DNA from: Pseudomonas graminis
Lineage (GTDB): Bacteria; Pseudomonadota; Gammaproteobacteria; Pseudomonadales; Pseudomonadaceae
Length of the DNA: 64,000 nt
NCBI RefSeq assembly: GCF_004364335.1
Contig: NZ_SOCR01000002.1
Location: forward strand, 62,001-126,000
Direction: 5' to 3'
Under the pieces are notes generated by a model. It made no database searches. It saw nothing but the letters and a program-made list of their open reading frames with translations, and was not told where the DNA came from. Shown here piece after piece: positions 26,958-35,165 of the stretch (the first letter of the stretch is position 1; each line of letters opens with the position of its first letter). Both the position numbers and the translations under genes were made by a program.

Positions 26958-27366
26958 AGCGAAGCGCTCCAGGCAAACCACGGTTGAGCGCCAGACGACC
27001 GGGTCCGGCGATCAGCACACTGGTGAAGATGATCAGTAATAACCAGCCGAACTGGCCCTGTTCGACGCTCCACTCGCTGTGCACCACGACGAGCGCGACC
27101 AGCAGCAGGATGAGAATAGGCAGGCAGGCCAGTCGCGCCAGTACGCCGGTGAGAATCAGCAACGGGCAGAGGACTTCGGCGAAGATGGCGATGCTCAGGG
27201 TCAGGGTGGCGCCGAGGTGGAACGGGTCTTCGATGAGGGTCAGTTGGGTGTTGAAGTCGAGGAGCTTGGGCAGGCCGTGGACGAAGAGCAGGAACAGCGC
27301 GCCGGCGGATCTGAGGAAGAGCAGCCCGAGGTCTTGTGCGCGGTCGTTGCAGGTTGAATAGGTCAT
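26950..27366 (-). CDS. DoxX family membrane protein
   Basis: A 138-residue four-helix DoxX protein with LLFLRSAGALFLLFVHGLPKL at the N-terminus, then FAEVLCPLLILTGVLARLA, LILLLVALVVVH and FGWLLLIIFTSVLI. DoxX proteins often pair with redox enzymes. This gene heads an operon with the ABM monooxygenase, Tat leader, amidohydrolase and probably the isochorismatase-like hydrolase. The start at 27366 has AAAGGTGG about 5 nt upstream. A longer frame adds 16 residues without support. Confidence 0.87.
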   Translation of the reverse strand: MTYSTCNDRAQDLGLLFLRSAGALFLLFVHGLPKLLDFNTQLTLIEDPFHLGATLTLSIAIFAEVLCPLLILTGVLARLACLPILILLLVALVVVHSEWSVEQGQFGWLLLIIFTSVLIAGPGRLALNRGLPGALRYA

Positions 27367-27485
27367 TGCCCACCTTTGATCTCTTGGGCCACGACTTGCG
27401 GAGTATGTGGCCAATGGATTCAGTGTGGCGGGGCGATGGGGGTGGGTATTGAACAGACGTGCTTTTGAGGAGCCAGATCAAGATC

Positions 27486-27745
27486 CTTAAGATCAAGAGC
27501 GTCGGCCTAACGGCCTCGGTTTCGCCTTCGGCGAGTTACTTGGAAAAGCACCCCAAGTAACCAAGGGTGCTTGCTCCTGGTTGGGTTCCTCCTTCGTCGG
27601 AATACCCTCACTCCGACGACGCTCCGTGGGCCCGCGCCGAACGGACATCCATGTCCTGACGGCGCTCTCGCGGCATCCATGCCGCTCGGCCCACTCCGCG
27701 TCGTCTGCGTGCGGCCTGCACCCAAGTCGCGATAGGTGGTGTCTG
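27486..27745. repeat. Left arm of a ~260-bp inverted repeat
   Basis: Contains TAAGATCAAGAGCG near the outer end, then CGGCGAGTTACTTGGAAAAGC, CCAAGTAACCAAGGGTGC, TTGCTCCTGGTTGGG and CACCCAAGTCGCGAT at the inner end. Each block has a reverse-complement partner in the right arm at 28076-28333. This class of sequence is dispersed in Pseudomonas genomes. Confidence 0.8.
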
Positions 27746-27888
27746 GGCTGGCTATGTAAGAGGATCAAGATCAAAAGCAGATCGAGAGCAGATCAAGGGC
27801 TTCCCGGCTAAAGCCAGTCCTACTGAGCACGTGTTGTTTCGACGATGTTTGATCGGTCACCGTCGTACCCGAACGAACGCATTTTTTC

Positions 27889-27975
27889 GTAGGAGCCGGC
27901 TTGCTGGCGAATGCATTCTGTCAGTCGGCATATTCATACCTGACCCACCGGGTTCGCCAGCAAGCCGGCTCCTAC
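27889..27975. repeat. REPIN (GTAGGAGCCGGCTTGCTGG type)
   Basis: GTAGGAGCCGGCTTGCTGGC at the left end, inverse complement at the right end, 87 bp in total. It is centred between the arms of the large inverted repeat. Confidence 0.85.
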
Positions 27976-28075
27976 AGTGAGTATGCGTGCAGTCAGTGGG
28001 CCCGACGGCGCCCCCTGTAGGACCGGCTTTAGCCGGGAAGCTTTTGCTTTTGATCCAGTACGCAAAAATTCCAAA

Positions 28076-28333
28076 CGACACCCATCGCGACTTGGGTGCA
28101 GGCTGAACGCAGGTCTCGCGGAGTGGACCTAGCGGCATGGATGCCGCGAGAGCCGCCCCCCGCCATGGATGGCGGATGGCGGCGGGCCCACGGAGCGAGA
28201 CCGGAGTGAAGGAACCCTGACGAAGGAAGGGCCCAACCAGGAGCAAGCACCCTTGGTTACTTGGGGTGCTTTTCCAAGTAACTCGCCGAAGGCGAAACAG
28301 TCTGCCCCCAGGCAGACGCTCTTGATCTTGAAG
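28076..28333. repeat. Right arm of the ~260-bp inverted repeat
   Basis: Begins GACACCCATCGCGACTTGGG and ends CGCTCTTGATCTTGA, the reverse complement of the outer end of the left arm. Internal parts differ (for example the GCCCCCCGCCATGGATGGC insertion near 28155), so the arms are related but not identical. It lies 9 bp from the stop of the LysR gene. Confidence 0.8.
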
Positions 28334-28341
28334 GCCGGGCG

Positions 28342-29262
28342 CTACGGCAAAGGCCGCGTCTCCTGAGACATGAACTCAGTAATCCGCGAGCGCAGCCAGC
28401 GCTCGGCCGGGTCGTTGTCGTGCACGCCCGCCCACACCATCGACAACTCAGCAGGCGCAATGGGGAATGGCGGATCCTCCGCGCGCAACGCGCAGCCTTC
28501 AATCAAAGCGCAGGCCGCGTAATCGGGCACCGTCGCGATCAGCTCGGTGCCCGCCAGCAACGCCCGCAGCCCGCTGAATTGCGGCACCGCCACCACCACC
28601 CTCCTCGCCCGCCCGACTTTCGCCAGGTCAATGTCGATGTTGCCGCTCAAATCACCGGAAAACGACACCATGGTGTGCGGCCGCTGGCAAAATTCGTCCA
28701 GCGTCAACGGCTCGGGGCGTTTGTCGCCGCGCAGGACCTTGACGCCAATGTCGCGCAGCTTCTTGCGCTTGGCGTTGGCCGGCAGTTCGGTGGTGTAGCT
28801 GATGCCCACCGAAATTTCACCGGAGGCCAGCAGCGCCGGCATCAGCAGGAAGTTGGCACGGCGCACCACCACGATAATGCCCGGCGCTTCTTCGCGCAGG
28901 CGGTTGAGCAAGGGCGGGAACAGACCGAACTCGGCGTCGTCCGACAAGCCGATGCGGAAGATGTCGCAACTGGTCGCCGGATCGAATTCCTTGGCCCGGC
29001 TCACCGCCCCGGAAATGGTGTCCAGCGCTGGCTGCAGTTCCTTGAGAATCGCCAGCGCCCGGGCGGTCGGCTCCATGGCGCGACCGTTGCGCAGCAGCAA
29101 GGGGTCGTCGAACAAATCGCGCAGCCGCGCCAGTGCCGCACTGATCGCCGGCTGGCCCATGAACAGCTTCTCCGCCACCCGCGTCAGGTTGCGCTCGAAC
29201 ATCAGCGCTTCGAAGATCACCAGCAGGTTCATGTCGACGCGGCGCAGGTCGTTGCGGTTCAT
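28342..29262 (-). CDS. LysR-family transcriptional regulator
   Basis: A 306-residue regulator. The N-terminal winged helix-turn-helix (about 8-66) has DMNLLVIFEALMFERNLTRVAEKL followed by GQPAISAALARLRDLFDDPLL, a form typical of the NodD/NahR-like subgroup. The C-terminal effector domain spans about 95-300. It lies on the same strand as, and upstream of, the DoxX operon, but a 975-bp repeat region separates them, so direct control is uncertain. No divergent partner gene is present. Confidence 0.9.
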   Translation of the reverse strand: MNRNDLRRVDMNLLVIFEALMFERNLTRVAEKLFMGQPAISAALARLRDLFDDPLLLRNGRAMEPTARALAILKELQPALDTISGAVSRAKEFDPATSCDIFRIGLSDDAEFGLFPPLLNRLREEAPGIIVVVRRANFLLMPALLASGEISVGISYTTELPANAKRKKLRDIGVKVLRGDKRPEPLTLDEFCQRPHTMVSFSGDLSGNIDIDLAKVGRARRVVVAVPQFSGLRALLAGTELIATVPDYAACALIEGCALRAEDPPFPIAPAELSMVWAGVHDNDPAERWLRSRITEFMSQETRPLP

Positions 29263-29407
29263 TCAGCGATTCCGTTGGGGGATTTCAATGGGCCGTTTTC
29301 GGGAGGCCTGACGACGCCAGACCGGCGCAGGTATACACAGCCGCTCAAGGCGTGTCTTGAACATCGGTGCTGTCACCCGTCAAACGCAGTGGCAAGGCTA
29401 GCCATCC

Positions 29408-29830
29408 TCAACAGGCGTGCACGCTCTGCGCCACACGCCCTGTGGGCGGCGACAGGGTCATGGTGCGTCGCCAGCTGAACGGGGTCAGCCCCACCACGCG
29501 GGTGAACACCCGGGTGAAATGGGACTGATCGGCGAAGCCACAATCCAGGCTGATCTGCGAGATAGTCAGCACTGACTCGCCGAGCAAGGCCCGGGCCTTT
29601 TCCAGGCGCATCTGCAAGAACCAGTCGCGGGGCGAGAGCCCGGTGTTCTTCTTGAATGCGCGGGAGAAATGACTCCGCGACAACGAACACTCGGCGGCAA
29701 TGCGGGCGATGGACAGGCCTTTGTCCATCTGGCTGGACATCAAGTCCTTGGCCCGGCGCTCCTGCCACGGCGACAGTGCGACGCGTTCGAGAACGGATTC
29801 ATGGTTCAGCGAGGGGTTGAATGCAGTCAT
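29408..29830 (-). CDS. AraC-family transcriptional regulator, DNA-binding domain only
   Basis: A 140-residue protein that is essentially a single AraC DNA-binding domain (about 25-125) with two helix-turn-helix motifs. The first is SIARIAAECSLSRSHFSRAFK; the second is TISQISLDCGFADQSHFTRVFTRVVG. No cupin or other sensor domain is present, so it is a short 'stand-alone' type. A perfect 14-bp inverted repeat lies about 80-140 bp upstream of its start. It follows the histidine kinase gene on the same strand and precedes LysR. Confidence 0.88.
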   Translation of the reverse strand: MTAFNPSLNHESVLERVALSPWQERRAKDLMSSQMDKGLSIARIAAECSLSRSHFSRAFKKNTGLSPRDWFLQMRLEKARALLGESVLTISQISLDCGFADQSHFTRVFTRVVGLTPFSWRRTMTLSPPTGRVAQSVHAC

Positions 29831-30147
29831 GCCAGGCGCTCCAGCTTCACAGTCAGCGGTGAGTGAAGTGTCTAGAGCGCGGTTCTTAAAGTCCTTCTCG
29901 GGGTATTAAACGTTCTGAAAAGTGGTACGACGTCGTGCCTCGCTGCAGTGCGCCGAGCCACTTTTCAGAACATTTCAGACCCCACCAAGGACGGCCATTG
30001 GCCAGCGCATTACCGTGTTCACTCCAAAGGTTCGGTTCGCGGCGAGGGACGGCACACGCCCATCGCCTGAACGCCGGCGGCTTCTGCGAACGACTGCTTG
30101 CTTCGACATGGCCTTATTGAATGGCGCACGTCGATGAGCCGTCAGCG
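29831..30147. other. 317-bp intergenic region between the histidine kinase and araC-type gene
   Basis: Its notable content is the 14-bp inverted repeat at 29912-29971. The remainder (29972-30147) shows no gene and no terminator with a T-run. Confidence 0.6.
29912..29971. repeat. Perfect 14-bp inverted repeat upstream of the AraC-type gene
   Basis: GTTCTGAAAAGTGG at 29912-29925 and CCACTTTTCAGAAC at 29958-29971, separated by 32 bp. The spacer contains the perfect palindrome ACGACGTCGT. No T-run follows in either direction, so a regulatory site or a cruciform is more likely than a terminator. Confidence 0.75.
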
Positions 30148-32433
30148 TTACTCGACAATGGGCAACATAAACACGAAGGTTGCGCCGCCGTAGCGTGCCG
30201 GCATCGCGTAGAGGTGGCCCCCGTGGGCGCTGATGATTGACTGACAGATCGCCAGCCCCATGCCCATGCCTTTGTCCTTGGTGGTAAAAAAGGCATTGAA
30301 CAGCTGATTCATGTCCCCCGGCTCGATGCCGCGCCCGCTGTCTTCAACGCTGACCACCATAAAGTCGCGTCCCACTACTTCACTGGTGATCGACAGCCGC
30401 CGCAGCACGTGGTCCCCCGCGCTCATGGCGTCCAGCGCGTTGAGGATCAGGTTCAGCATCACTTGCTGCAATTGCACGCTGGAGGCGCAGACCCGCAACG
30501 GTGAACAGGTCAGATGGGTGGTCATCAGGACCCGCTGTTGCTCGACCTCGACGCCGGTCAGCGCGACCACATGGCGAATCACGTCGTTGACCAGCAGCCG
30601 GCGCCGGTGATGCGGGCCTTGCCGCGCCAGGCTCTGCAGCGCGTTGACGATTTCTCCGGCGCGTCGGCCTTCGGCAACGATGTCGCGCAGCCCGGACAAG
30701 GCTTCTTCCACCTGCGGGTTTTCGCGATTGAGCCAGCGGATGCCGGCGGCAGCGTTGGACACCATCGAGGCCAGGGGCTGATTGATTTCGTGGGCGATGG
30801 ACGCCGCCAGTTCACCCATTACCGTGGCCTGTGCAACGCTGGCCAGCCTGGCCCGGGCGCCGCGCAGGGCGATTTCCACATCCCGACGCCGCGCGTTCTC
30901 CTGCTCCAACGCCTGATGCAGGCGCGCGGTTTCCAGGGAAATCGCCGCCTGGCTGGCGAGCAGTTCCAGCACTTCGGTGCGGCAGATCGTGAACACGCCC
31001 GGCGCGAGGTTGTTTTCCAGGTACAGCACGCCAAGCACCCTGCCCTCTTTGACCAGCGGCACGCACAGCGCCGAGCGCACCGGATGCTGGCGCAGGTATT
31101 CGTCGGCGCCGAAGTAGGCATCGGTGCAGACATCGTCCAGCACCAGGCGCTGGCGGGTACGCATCACCCGGTACAGGATCGACAGCGGCAGGTGCTGTCT
31201 GTCGGGAACCGTGTCCGTCAGCTCGATGCGCAAGCCATCGTCGCCACTCTGGCCGATTGCGCAGATCACCGGGGCGTCGTCTTTAACGAGCAACAGCAAG
31301 GCCCGTTGCGCACCGGCATGGACGATGGTGTTGCGCAGCAGGGTTTCGATCAGCCGGTCCTGCTCGCTTTCATCGCGCAGGGCGTGGGCCGATTTCATGA
31401 CGGATGACAGGTCGAGGGCCTCGCGTCCGGCCAGGGGGATGGAGGTGTGTGCCGATAACACGTTTTCCAGCCCCGGCGCAGGGTTCGGACCGGGACCGAG
31501 CGGGATGGCGGACGTGTCATGTCGCTCATCAGGGAGGTCGGACTGCACATCCGGAATGTCCCGGAGTTGCTGCCATTGCTGGAGCATCTCGCCCAGGTGC
31601 CCATGCAGATCGGCGGCGCTCTGGTAACGGTCATCCGGGTTTTTGGCGATCAGCCGATGCACGAGATCGGCCAGCGGCGCAGGGATATCACCGCGATGCT
31701 GGCTCAACGGCGGCGGGATACGCGCCACGTGGCAATACACCCATTCCACGGCATCGGCGGCCTTGAACGGCAATCGGCCGACCAGCCATTCGTAAAAAGT
31801 CATGCCCAGCGCATAGAGGTCGCTGCGTTGATCAGCCTGGCGCTGTACCCGCCGCGACTGCTCGGGCGCCATGTAGCCGAGCGAACCACACAGGGCGTCG
31901 GACACCGGCAGTTGCGGTGCCGCTTGCACGTCAACGCTCAGGCCGAAACCGCTGAGGCGCACCACGCCGTTTGCGTCTTCGATCAGGTTGCATGGCTTGA
32001 TTTCGCGGTGCAGCAGGCCCGCTTGGTGAACGCCTGTGACAGCGGCAGTGGCAGCGATGGCGCGCTGCAAAAAGCCCTCGATGGACAGCGGCGCGTCGGG
32101 CTGTTCATGCAGTGCCGGGACGCTGGCATCCTCCAGCACCAGCAGCGTCCCTTCCGGGCCCGACAGCAACGCGACCGGCTGTACGGCCCATTGCGGCATC
32201 AGCCGGGGGGCCAGTGAAAATTCGTGTTCCAGGCGGCGGACGGCAGCGATCGAGGCGTCGGGTGCAGGGCGAACGATGCGCCAGCGGCGATCTTCCGGCG
32301 TCAGCGTGACCCGGTAATGAGCGAGTTCTCCATCGACAAACAGCAACTGCCAGACGAGCTGCTCCACCCATTGGGGCCCGAATGCCCCGGCGCTGGAGAT
32401 AGCCGTGTAGGGGCCGTTGAAAATGCTGCTCAT
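30148..32433 (-). CDS. Hybrid sensor: degenerate protein kinase domain, GAF and histidine kinase
   Basis: A 761-residue sensor. The N-terminal Ser/Thr kinase-like domain (about 15-285) has LLHREIKPCNLIED, LSGFGLSVD, GSLGYMAPEQSRRV and SDLYALGMTFYEWLVG. The catalytic HRD/HKD aspartate is glutamate and DFG is GFG, so it is probably a pseudokinase. A GAF domain (about 360-510) follows, then a coiled coil and HisKA with IAHEINQPLASMVSNAAAGIRWL, and an ATP-binding domain with NLILNALDAM, DSGRGIEPGD and GMGMGLAICQSI. Full-length relatives carry a large AAA/TPR module between kinase and GAF domains, which is missing here. AGGGG lies 5 nt upstream of the ATG. The cognate response regulator is probably encoded upstream. 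Confidence 0.88.
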   Translation of the reverse strand: MSSIFNGPYTAISSAGAFGPQWVEQLVWQLLFVDGELAHYRVTLTPEDRRWRIVRPAPDASIAAVRRLEHEFSLAPRLMPQWAVQPVALLSGPEGTLLVLEDASVPALHEQPDAPLSIEGFLQRAIAATAAVTGVHQAGLLHREIKPCNLIEDANGVVRLSGFGLSVDVQAAPQLPVSDALCGSLGYMAPEQSRRVQRQADQRSDLYALGMTFYEWLVGRLPFKAADAVEWVYCHVARIPPPLSQHRGDIPAPLADLVHRLIAKNPDDRYQSAADLHGHLGEMLQQWQQLRDIPDVQSDLPDERHDTSAIPLGPGPNPAPGLENVLSAHTSIPLAGREALDLSSVMKSAHALRDESEQDRLIETLLRNTIVHAGAQRALLLLVKDDAPVICAIGQSGDDGLRIELTDTVPDRQHLPLSILYRVMRTRQRLVLDDVCTDAYFGADEYLRQHPVRSALCVPLVKEGRVLGVLYLENNLAPGVFTICRTEVLELLASQAAISLETARLHQALEQENARRRDVEIALRGARARLASVAQATVMGELAASIAHEINQPLASMVSNAAAGIRWLNRENPQVEEALSGLRDIVAEGRRAGEIVNALQSLARQGPHHRRRLLVNDVIRHVVALTGVEVEQQRVLMTTHLTCSPLRVCASSVQLQQVMLNLILNALDAMSAGDHVLRRLSITSEVVGRDFMVVSVEDSGRGIEPGDMNQLFNAFFTTKDKGMGMGLAICQSIISAHGGHLYAMPARYGGATFVFMLPIVE

Positions 32434-32469
32434 GAAGCCCCTTGATTGGAATCCTGTGAGGGGTGCGAT

Positions 32470-32605
32470 TTCCCGGCTAAAGCCAGTCCTACAAAAACAA
32501 CGCAGATCCCCGTAGGACCGGCTTCAGCCGGGAAGGCGTCGGACGTCACACCGTCAATCCGAGGTCGCTCAAACCGGCCTATTCCCGGCTAAAAGCCGGT
32601 CCCAC
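32470..32605. repeat. Three REP sequences between sensor kinase and response regulator
   Basis: Lone or loosely paired REPs at 32470-32492, 32512-32534 and 32582-32605 (GGCTAAAGCC and GGCTTCAGCC cores, alternating orientation). The last has an extra A (GGCTAAAAGCC). They separate two genes of one signalling system and may affect mRNA stability. Confidence 0.8.
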
Positions 32606-32629
32606 TAAAAGCACCGCACATCCGCGGAG

Positions 32630-33247
32630 TCATTTCACCAGGCAGCCCAGCCGGTCACTCATCTTCAGCAGCTCGATGACATTGCGCGCATTCATTTTGG
32701 TCAATACGTGCCTTTTATGAACTTTGGCGGTGACTTCGCTGGTGCCCAGTTGCGCCGCAATCTGTTTATTCATCTGGCCGGTGATCAGCAGCGCCATGAC
32801 TTGCCGTTCCCTCGGCGTGAGGCTGTCGAAGCGCGTCTTGACGCAAGCGGTCAGGCAGCGCTCGTCCAGGCTCGTCGCGTCGCTGCTCAGCGCTTCACGC
32901 ACCAGATCCAGCAATTGCTCCGGCTCGAAGGGTTTGGTCAGAAACTCGCGGGCGCCGGCTTTGATGGCGCGGACCGACATGGCGATGGTGCCGTAACCGG
33001 TCATGAAAATGATCGGGAACGTCTGGCCGCGACCCAGCAAGGTCTGCTGCAAATCGAAGCCGGTGCCCTGAGCCAGGTTGACGTCCAGCAACAGGCAGAC
33101 GGGGCCCTGGCTCAGCGGCCGGTCAAGAAACGCCTGGGCGCTGTCGAACACTTCGCAGACGATGTCTGCCGAGTTCAACAGACGCTGTAACGAGGTGCGG
33201 ATGGCGGCATCATCGTCCACCACATAGACCTTGGGATTCACGCTCAT
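32630..33247 (-). CDS. FixJ/NarL-type response regulator
   Basis: A 205-residue two-domain regulator. The receiver domain (about 5-120) has acidic pair DDD near residue 11, the phospho-acceptor aspartate in CLLLDVNLAQGTG, the conserved threonine in IIFMTGYG and lysine in FLTKPFEP. The LuxR-type DNA-binding domain (about 140-200) has LTPRERQVMALLITGQMNKQIAAQLG and EVTAKVHKRHV. It lies between the histidine kinase and the STAND regulator on the same strand. Phosphorylation by the downstream-encoded kinase is the natural inference. Confidence 0.9.
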   Translation of the reverse strand: MSVNPKVYVVDDDAAIRTSLQRLLNSADIVCEVFDSAQAFLDRPLSQGPVCLLLDVNLAQGTGFDLQQTLLGRGQTFPIIFMTGYGTIAMSVRAIKAGAREFLTKPFEPEQLLDLVREALSSDATSLDERCLTACVKTRFDSLTPRERQVMALLITGQMNKQIAAQLGTSEVTAKVHKRHVLTKMNARNVIELLKMSDRLGCLVK

Positions 33248-33334
33248 AACAGGCTCATGAAGGGTTTTGTCCCATCGACGAGCGCAGCAACTGCGGCAGC
33301 AGCAGGCGCGTCAACGGGCTGATCAACGGGCTGA

Positions 33335-34864
33335 TCAACGGCTAAGGGCCAGGGCTCTCTGATGCCGGGCATGATACCCGTCGGGCCCGGCCGGCACAGC
33401 CCTGATGCTTTGCAGCGTCGCCAATGCAGACGGTGCGTCGCAATCCTGCGCACGGGGCGCGCTGACCTCCGTTGTCGGAAAGGTGTCGTGGGCGCTGGCC
33501 GTCAGCAGGCAGGCGCGGGTTGTACCGAGCATCCGGTAGAAACGGAAGGGCCCCTGGGCGCTGACCATCAGCAGCGACTTGGTCGCCAGCCGCACGATGC
33601 AGTCCATGATGCAGGCGCGCGGCATACGGGTGCGCTGCAAGGCATCACACGCGCGTTCCAGGGTGAAGCGACCCTCCAGCTCGGCCAGCCGCCGCAGCAC
33701 CGTGCGTTCTTCGCGACCGAGCAAGCGCAGGCTCCACGCCAGCGAAGCCTGCAACGTTTGCTGACGCGGCGGCGCGGTGCGCAGTGAAGCCGAGAGCATG
33801 TGCAGGCTGCCGTCCAGGCTCGCCACCAATTGATACAGCCCAAGGGCGCAGGCCCGGGCGGCGGCCATTTCCAGTGCCAGCGGCATGCCGTCGAGCCGGC
33901 GGCAGATTTCACCCACCAGCTCAATGCTGTAATCGTCCAGTTCGGCATTGCCGTCAGACGCCAGGTGGCTGTCCAGTGCACGCCACTGGCGCAGGAACAA
34001 TTGCGCCGACGCACTGCGCAGAACAAGGTCTCGGGAGGCGTTCAGTTCAGGCGTATCAAGGGGCGGCACTTGCAGGCTGCGCTCGCCGGCAATGCGCAAC
34101 GGCTCGCGACTGGTCGCCACCGCGCGCACCGCCGGCGCGCCACGCAGGATCACTTCCAGCAGGCTGGCGACGCTTTCGACCAGATGCTCGCAGTTGTCCA
34201 GGATGATCAGGCCCGGCTGCTGCTGAAGGTAGCGAATCAGCCCTTGCAGGTCAGGGTCGCCGCCACTGCAGTCCACACCCACCGCGCTGGAGAACGCTTC
34301 CAGCAGCAGCTCGGCGCATTGCAGTTGCGCCAGCGGCACGAAATACACCGGGGTGGTGCCGGCGTCCAGAAGCGTCTGCCCCAGTTCCGCGGCCAGCGCG
34401 GTTTTACCGACACCGCCCGGGCCGATCAGCGTGACCAGCGCGCAGCCCTCCGCCAGGGCGTTGCTCACCTCATCGAGCAACGCCTGGCGACCGAGCAAGG
34501 CGACGCGTGCCGGCAGCCGGTGATTGCAACTGACGCCCTGCAGCGTGGCTGACGGACGGGTCTCGTGTCCGAGGTTTTCCCCGCCCAGCAGCACATAGCC
34601 ACGGCCCGGCACGGTGCGGATCTGCTCGCGGTCGGTGCCCAACGCCTTGCGCAGCGCGGAGATATGCACTTGCAGGTTGTTCTCCTCAACCACGGTGTCC
34701 GGCCAGACACTCTGGAGGATCAGCTCCTTGCTCACCAACTGACCTTGATGACGCAGCAATAAGTCGAGAATGTCGAAGGCGCGGGTGCCAATGCGCATGG
34801 CGACGCCGTCCTTGAACACGTCTCTGTGCTCGCGGGAAATCATCGTCTGACCGAGACTTATCAT
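33335..34864 (-). CDS. Winged-helix DNA-binding STAND ATPase regulator
   Basis: A 509-residue regulator. An OmpR-type winged helix (about 15-95: IGTRAFDILDLLLRHQGQLVSKE, NNLQVHISALRKALG, RTVPGRGY) is fused to an NB-ARC/AAA-like ATPase. The ATPase has Walker A IGPGGVGKTALA and Walker B LIILDNCEHLVES, followed by SREPLRIAGERSLQVPPL. It ends soon after YRMLGTTRACLL, where relatives usually continue into several hundred residues of TPR repeats, so the sensor part is truncated or absent. The start at 34864 has AAGGA 9 nt upstream. It heads a minus-strand group with the response regulator and histidine kinase. Confidence 0.83.
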   Translation of the reverse strand: MISLGQTMISREHRDVFKDGVAMRIGTRAFDILDLLLRHQGQLVSKELILQSVWPDTVVEENNLQVHISALRKALGTDREQIRTVPGRGYVLLGGENLGHETRPSATLQGVSCNHRLPARVALLGRQALLDEVSNALAEGCALVTLIGPGGVGKTALAAELGQTLLDAGTTPVYFVPLAQLQCAELLLEAFSSAVGVDCSGGDPDLQGLIRYLQQQPGLIILDNCEHLVESVASLLEVILRGAPAVRAVATSREPLRIAGERSLQVPPLDTPELNASRDLVLRSASAQLFLRQWRALDSHLASDGNAELDDYSIELVGEICRRLDGMPLALEMAAARACALGLYQLVASLDGSLHMLSASLRTAPPRQQTLQASLAWSLRLLGREERTVLRRLAELEGRFTLERACDALQRTRMPRACIMDCIVRLATKSLLMVSAQGPFRFYRMLGTTRACLLTASAHDTFPTTEVSAPRAQDCDAPSALATLQSIRAVPAGPDGYHARHQRALALSR

Positions 34865-35165
34865 TTCATGCAGTCCTTGGAAGTGGAGTCGCAGACCCTG
34901 ATTCGCTGACCGTTTTCCGGGCGGGCTTGAATCCCGGAGACGTTCTGCGCAGCTATCCATTTTTACCAAGGGCTCATCTAACCAGCTAAAAACAATCGCC
35001 GATATTAGCTGTAGGGATAGTGGCCGTGAGGTTATGCGGCAAGCTGCAAGCTGTGATGACTGAACATGAGGGACGAGTGCCACGGCCGATACCTGGCCTC
35101 GACGAAAACCCGCAATAAAAAACGCCCCGGCTTTTAGACCGGGGCGTTTTTATTGCGTCGGTGAG
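34865..35165. other. 301-bp intergenic region (promoter of STAND regulator; terminator of MBL gene)
   Basis: The left half should hold the promoter of the STAND regulator (minus strand), where no strong hexamers were recognised. The right end holds the strong bidirectional hairpin described separately. Confidence 0.5.
35111..35158. terminator. Terminator downstream of the metallo-beta-lactamase-fold gene
   Basis: AAAAAACGCCCCGG / CCGGGGCGTTTTT with loop CTTTTAGA; the flanks CGCAAT/ATTGCG also pair. It starts 8 bp beyond the stop of the minus-strand gene and has T-runs in both directions. Confidence 0.92.

Larger units (their letters stand above)
27367..28341. other. 975-bp non-coding region with nested inverted repeats
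   Basis: No real gene seen. Two roughly 260-bp arms of an imperfect inverted repeat (about 27486-27745 and 28076-28333) flank a centre with a lone REP (27803-27825), a REPIN (27889-27975) and another lone REP (28017-28040). Small frames within the arms are widely repeated pseudomonad junk frames. The promoter of the DoxX operon should lie at its left end (27367-27480). Confidence 0.75.

Noticed and set aside
27493..27774. Open frames in the arms of the large inverted repeat
   Set aside because: They translate repeated dispersed DNA, appear in both arms in opposite strands, and have no ribosome binding site or family resemblance.
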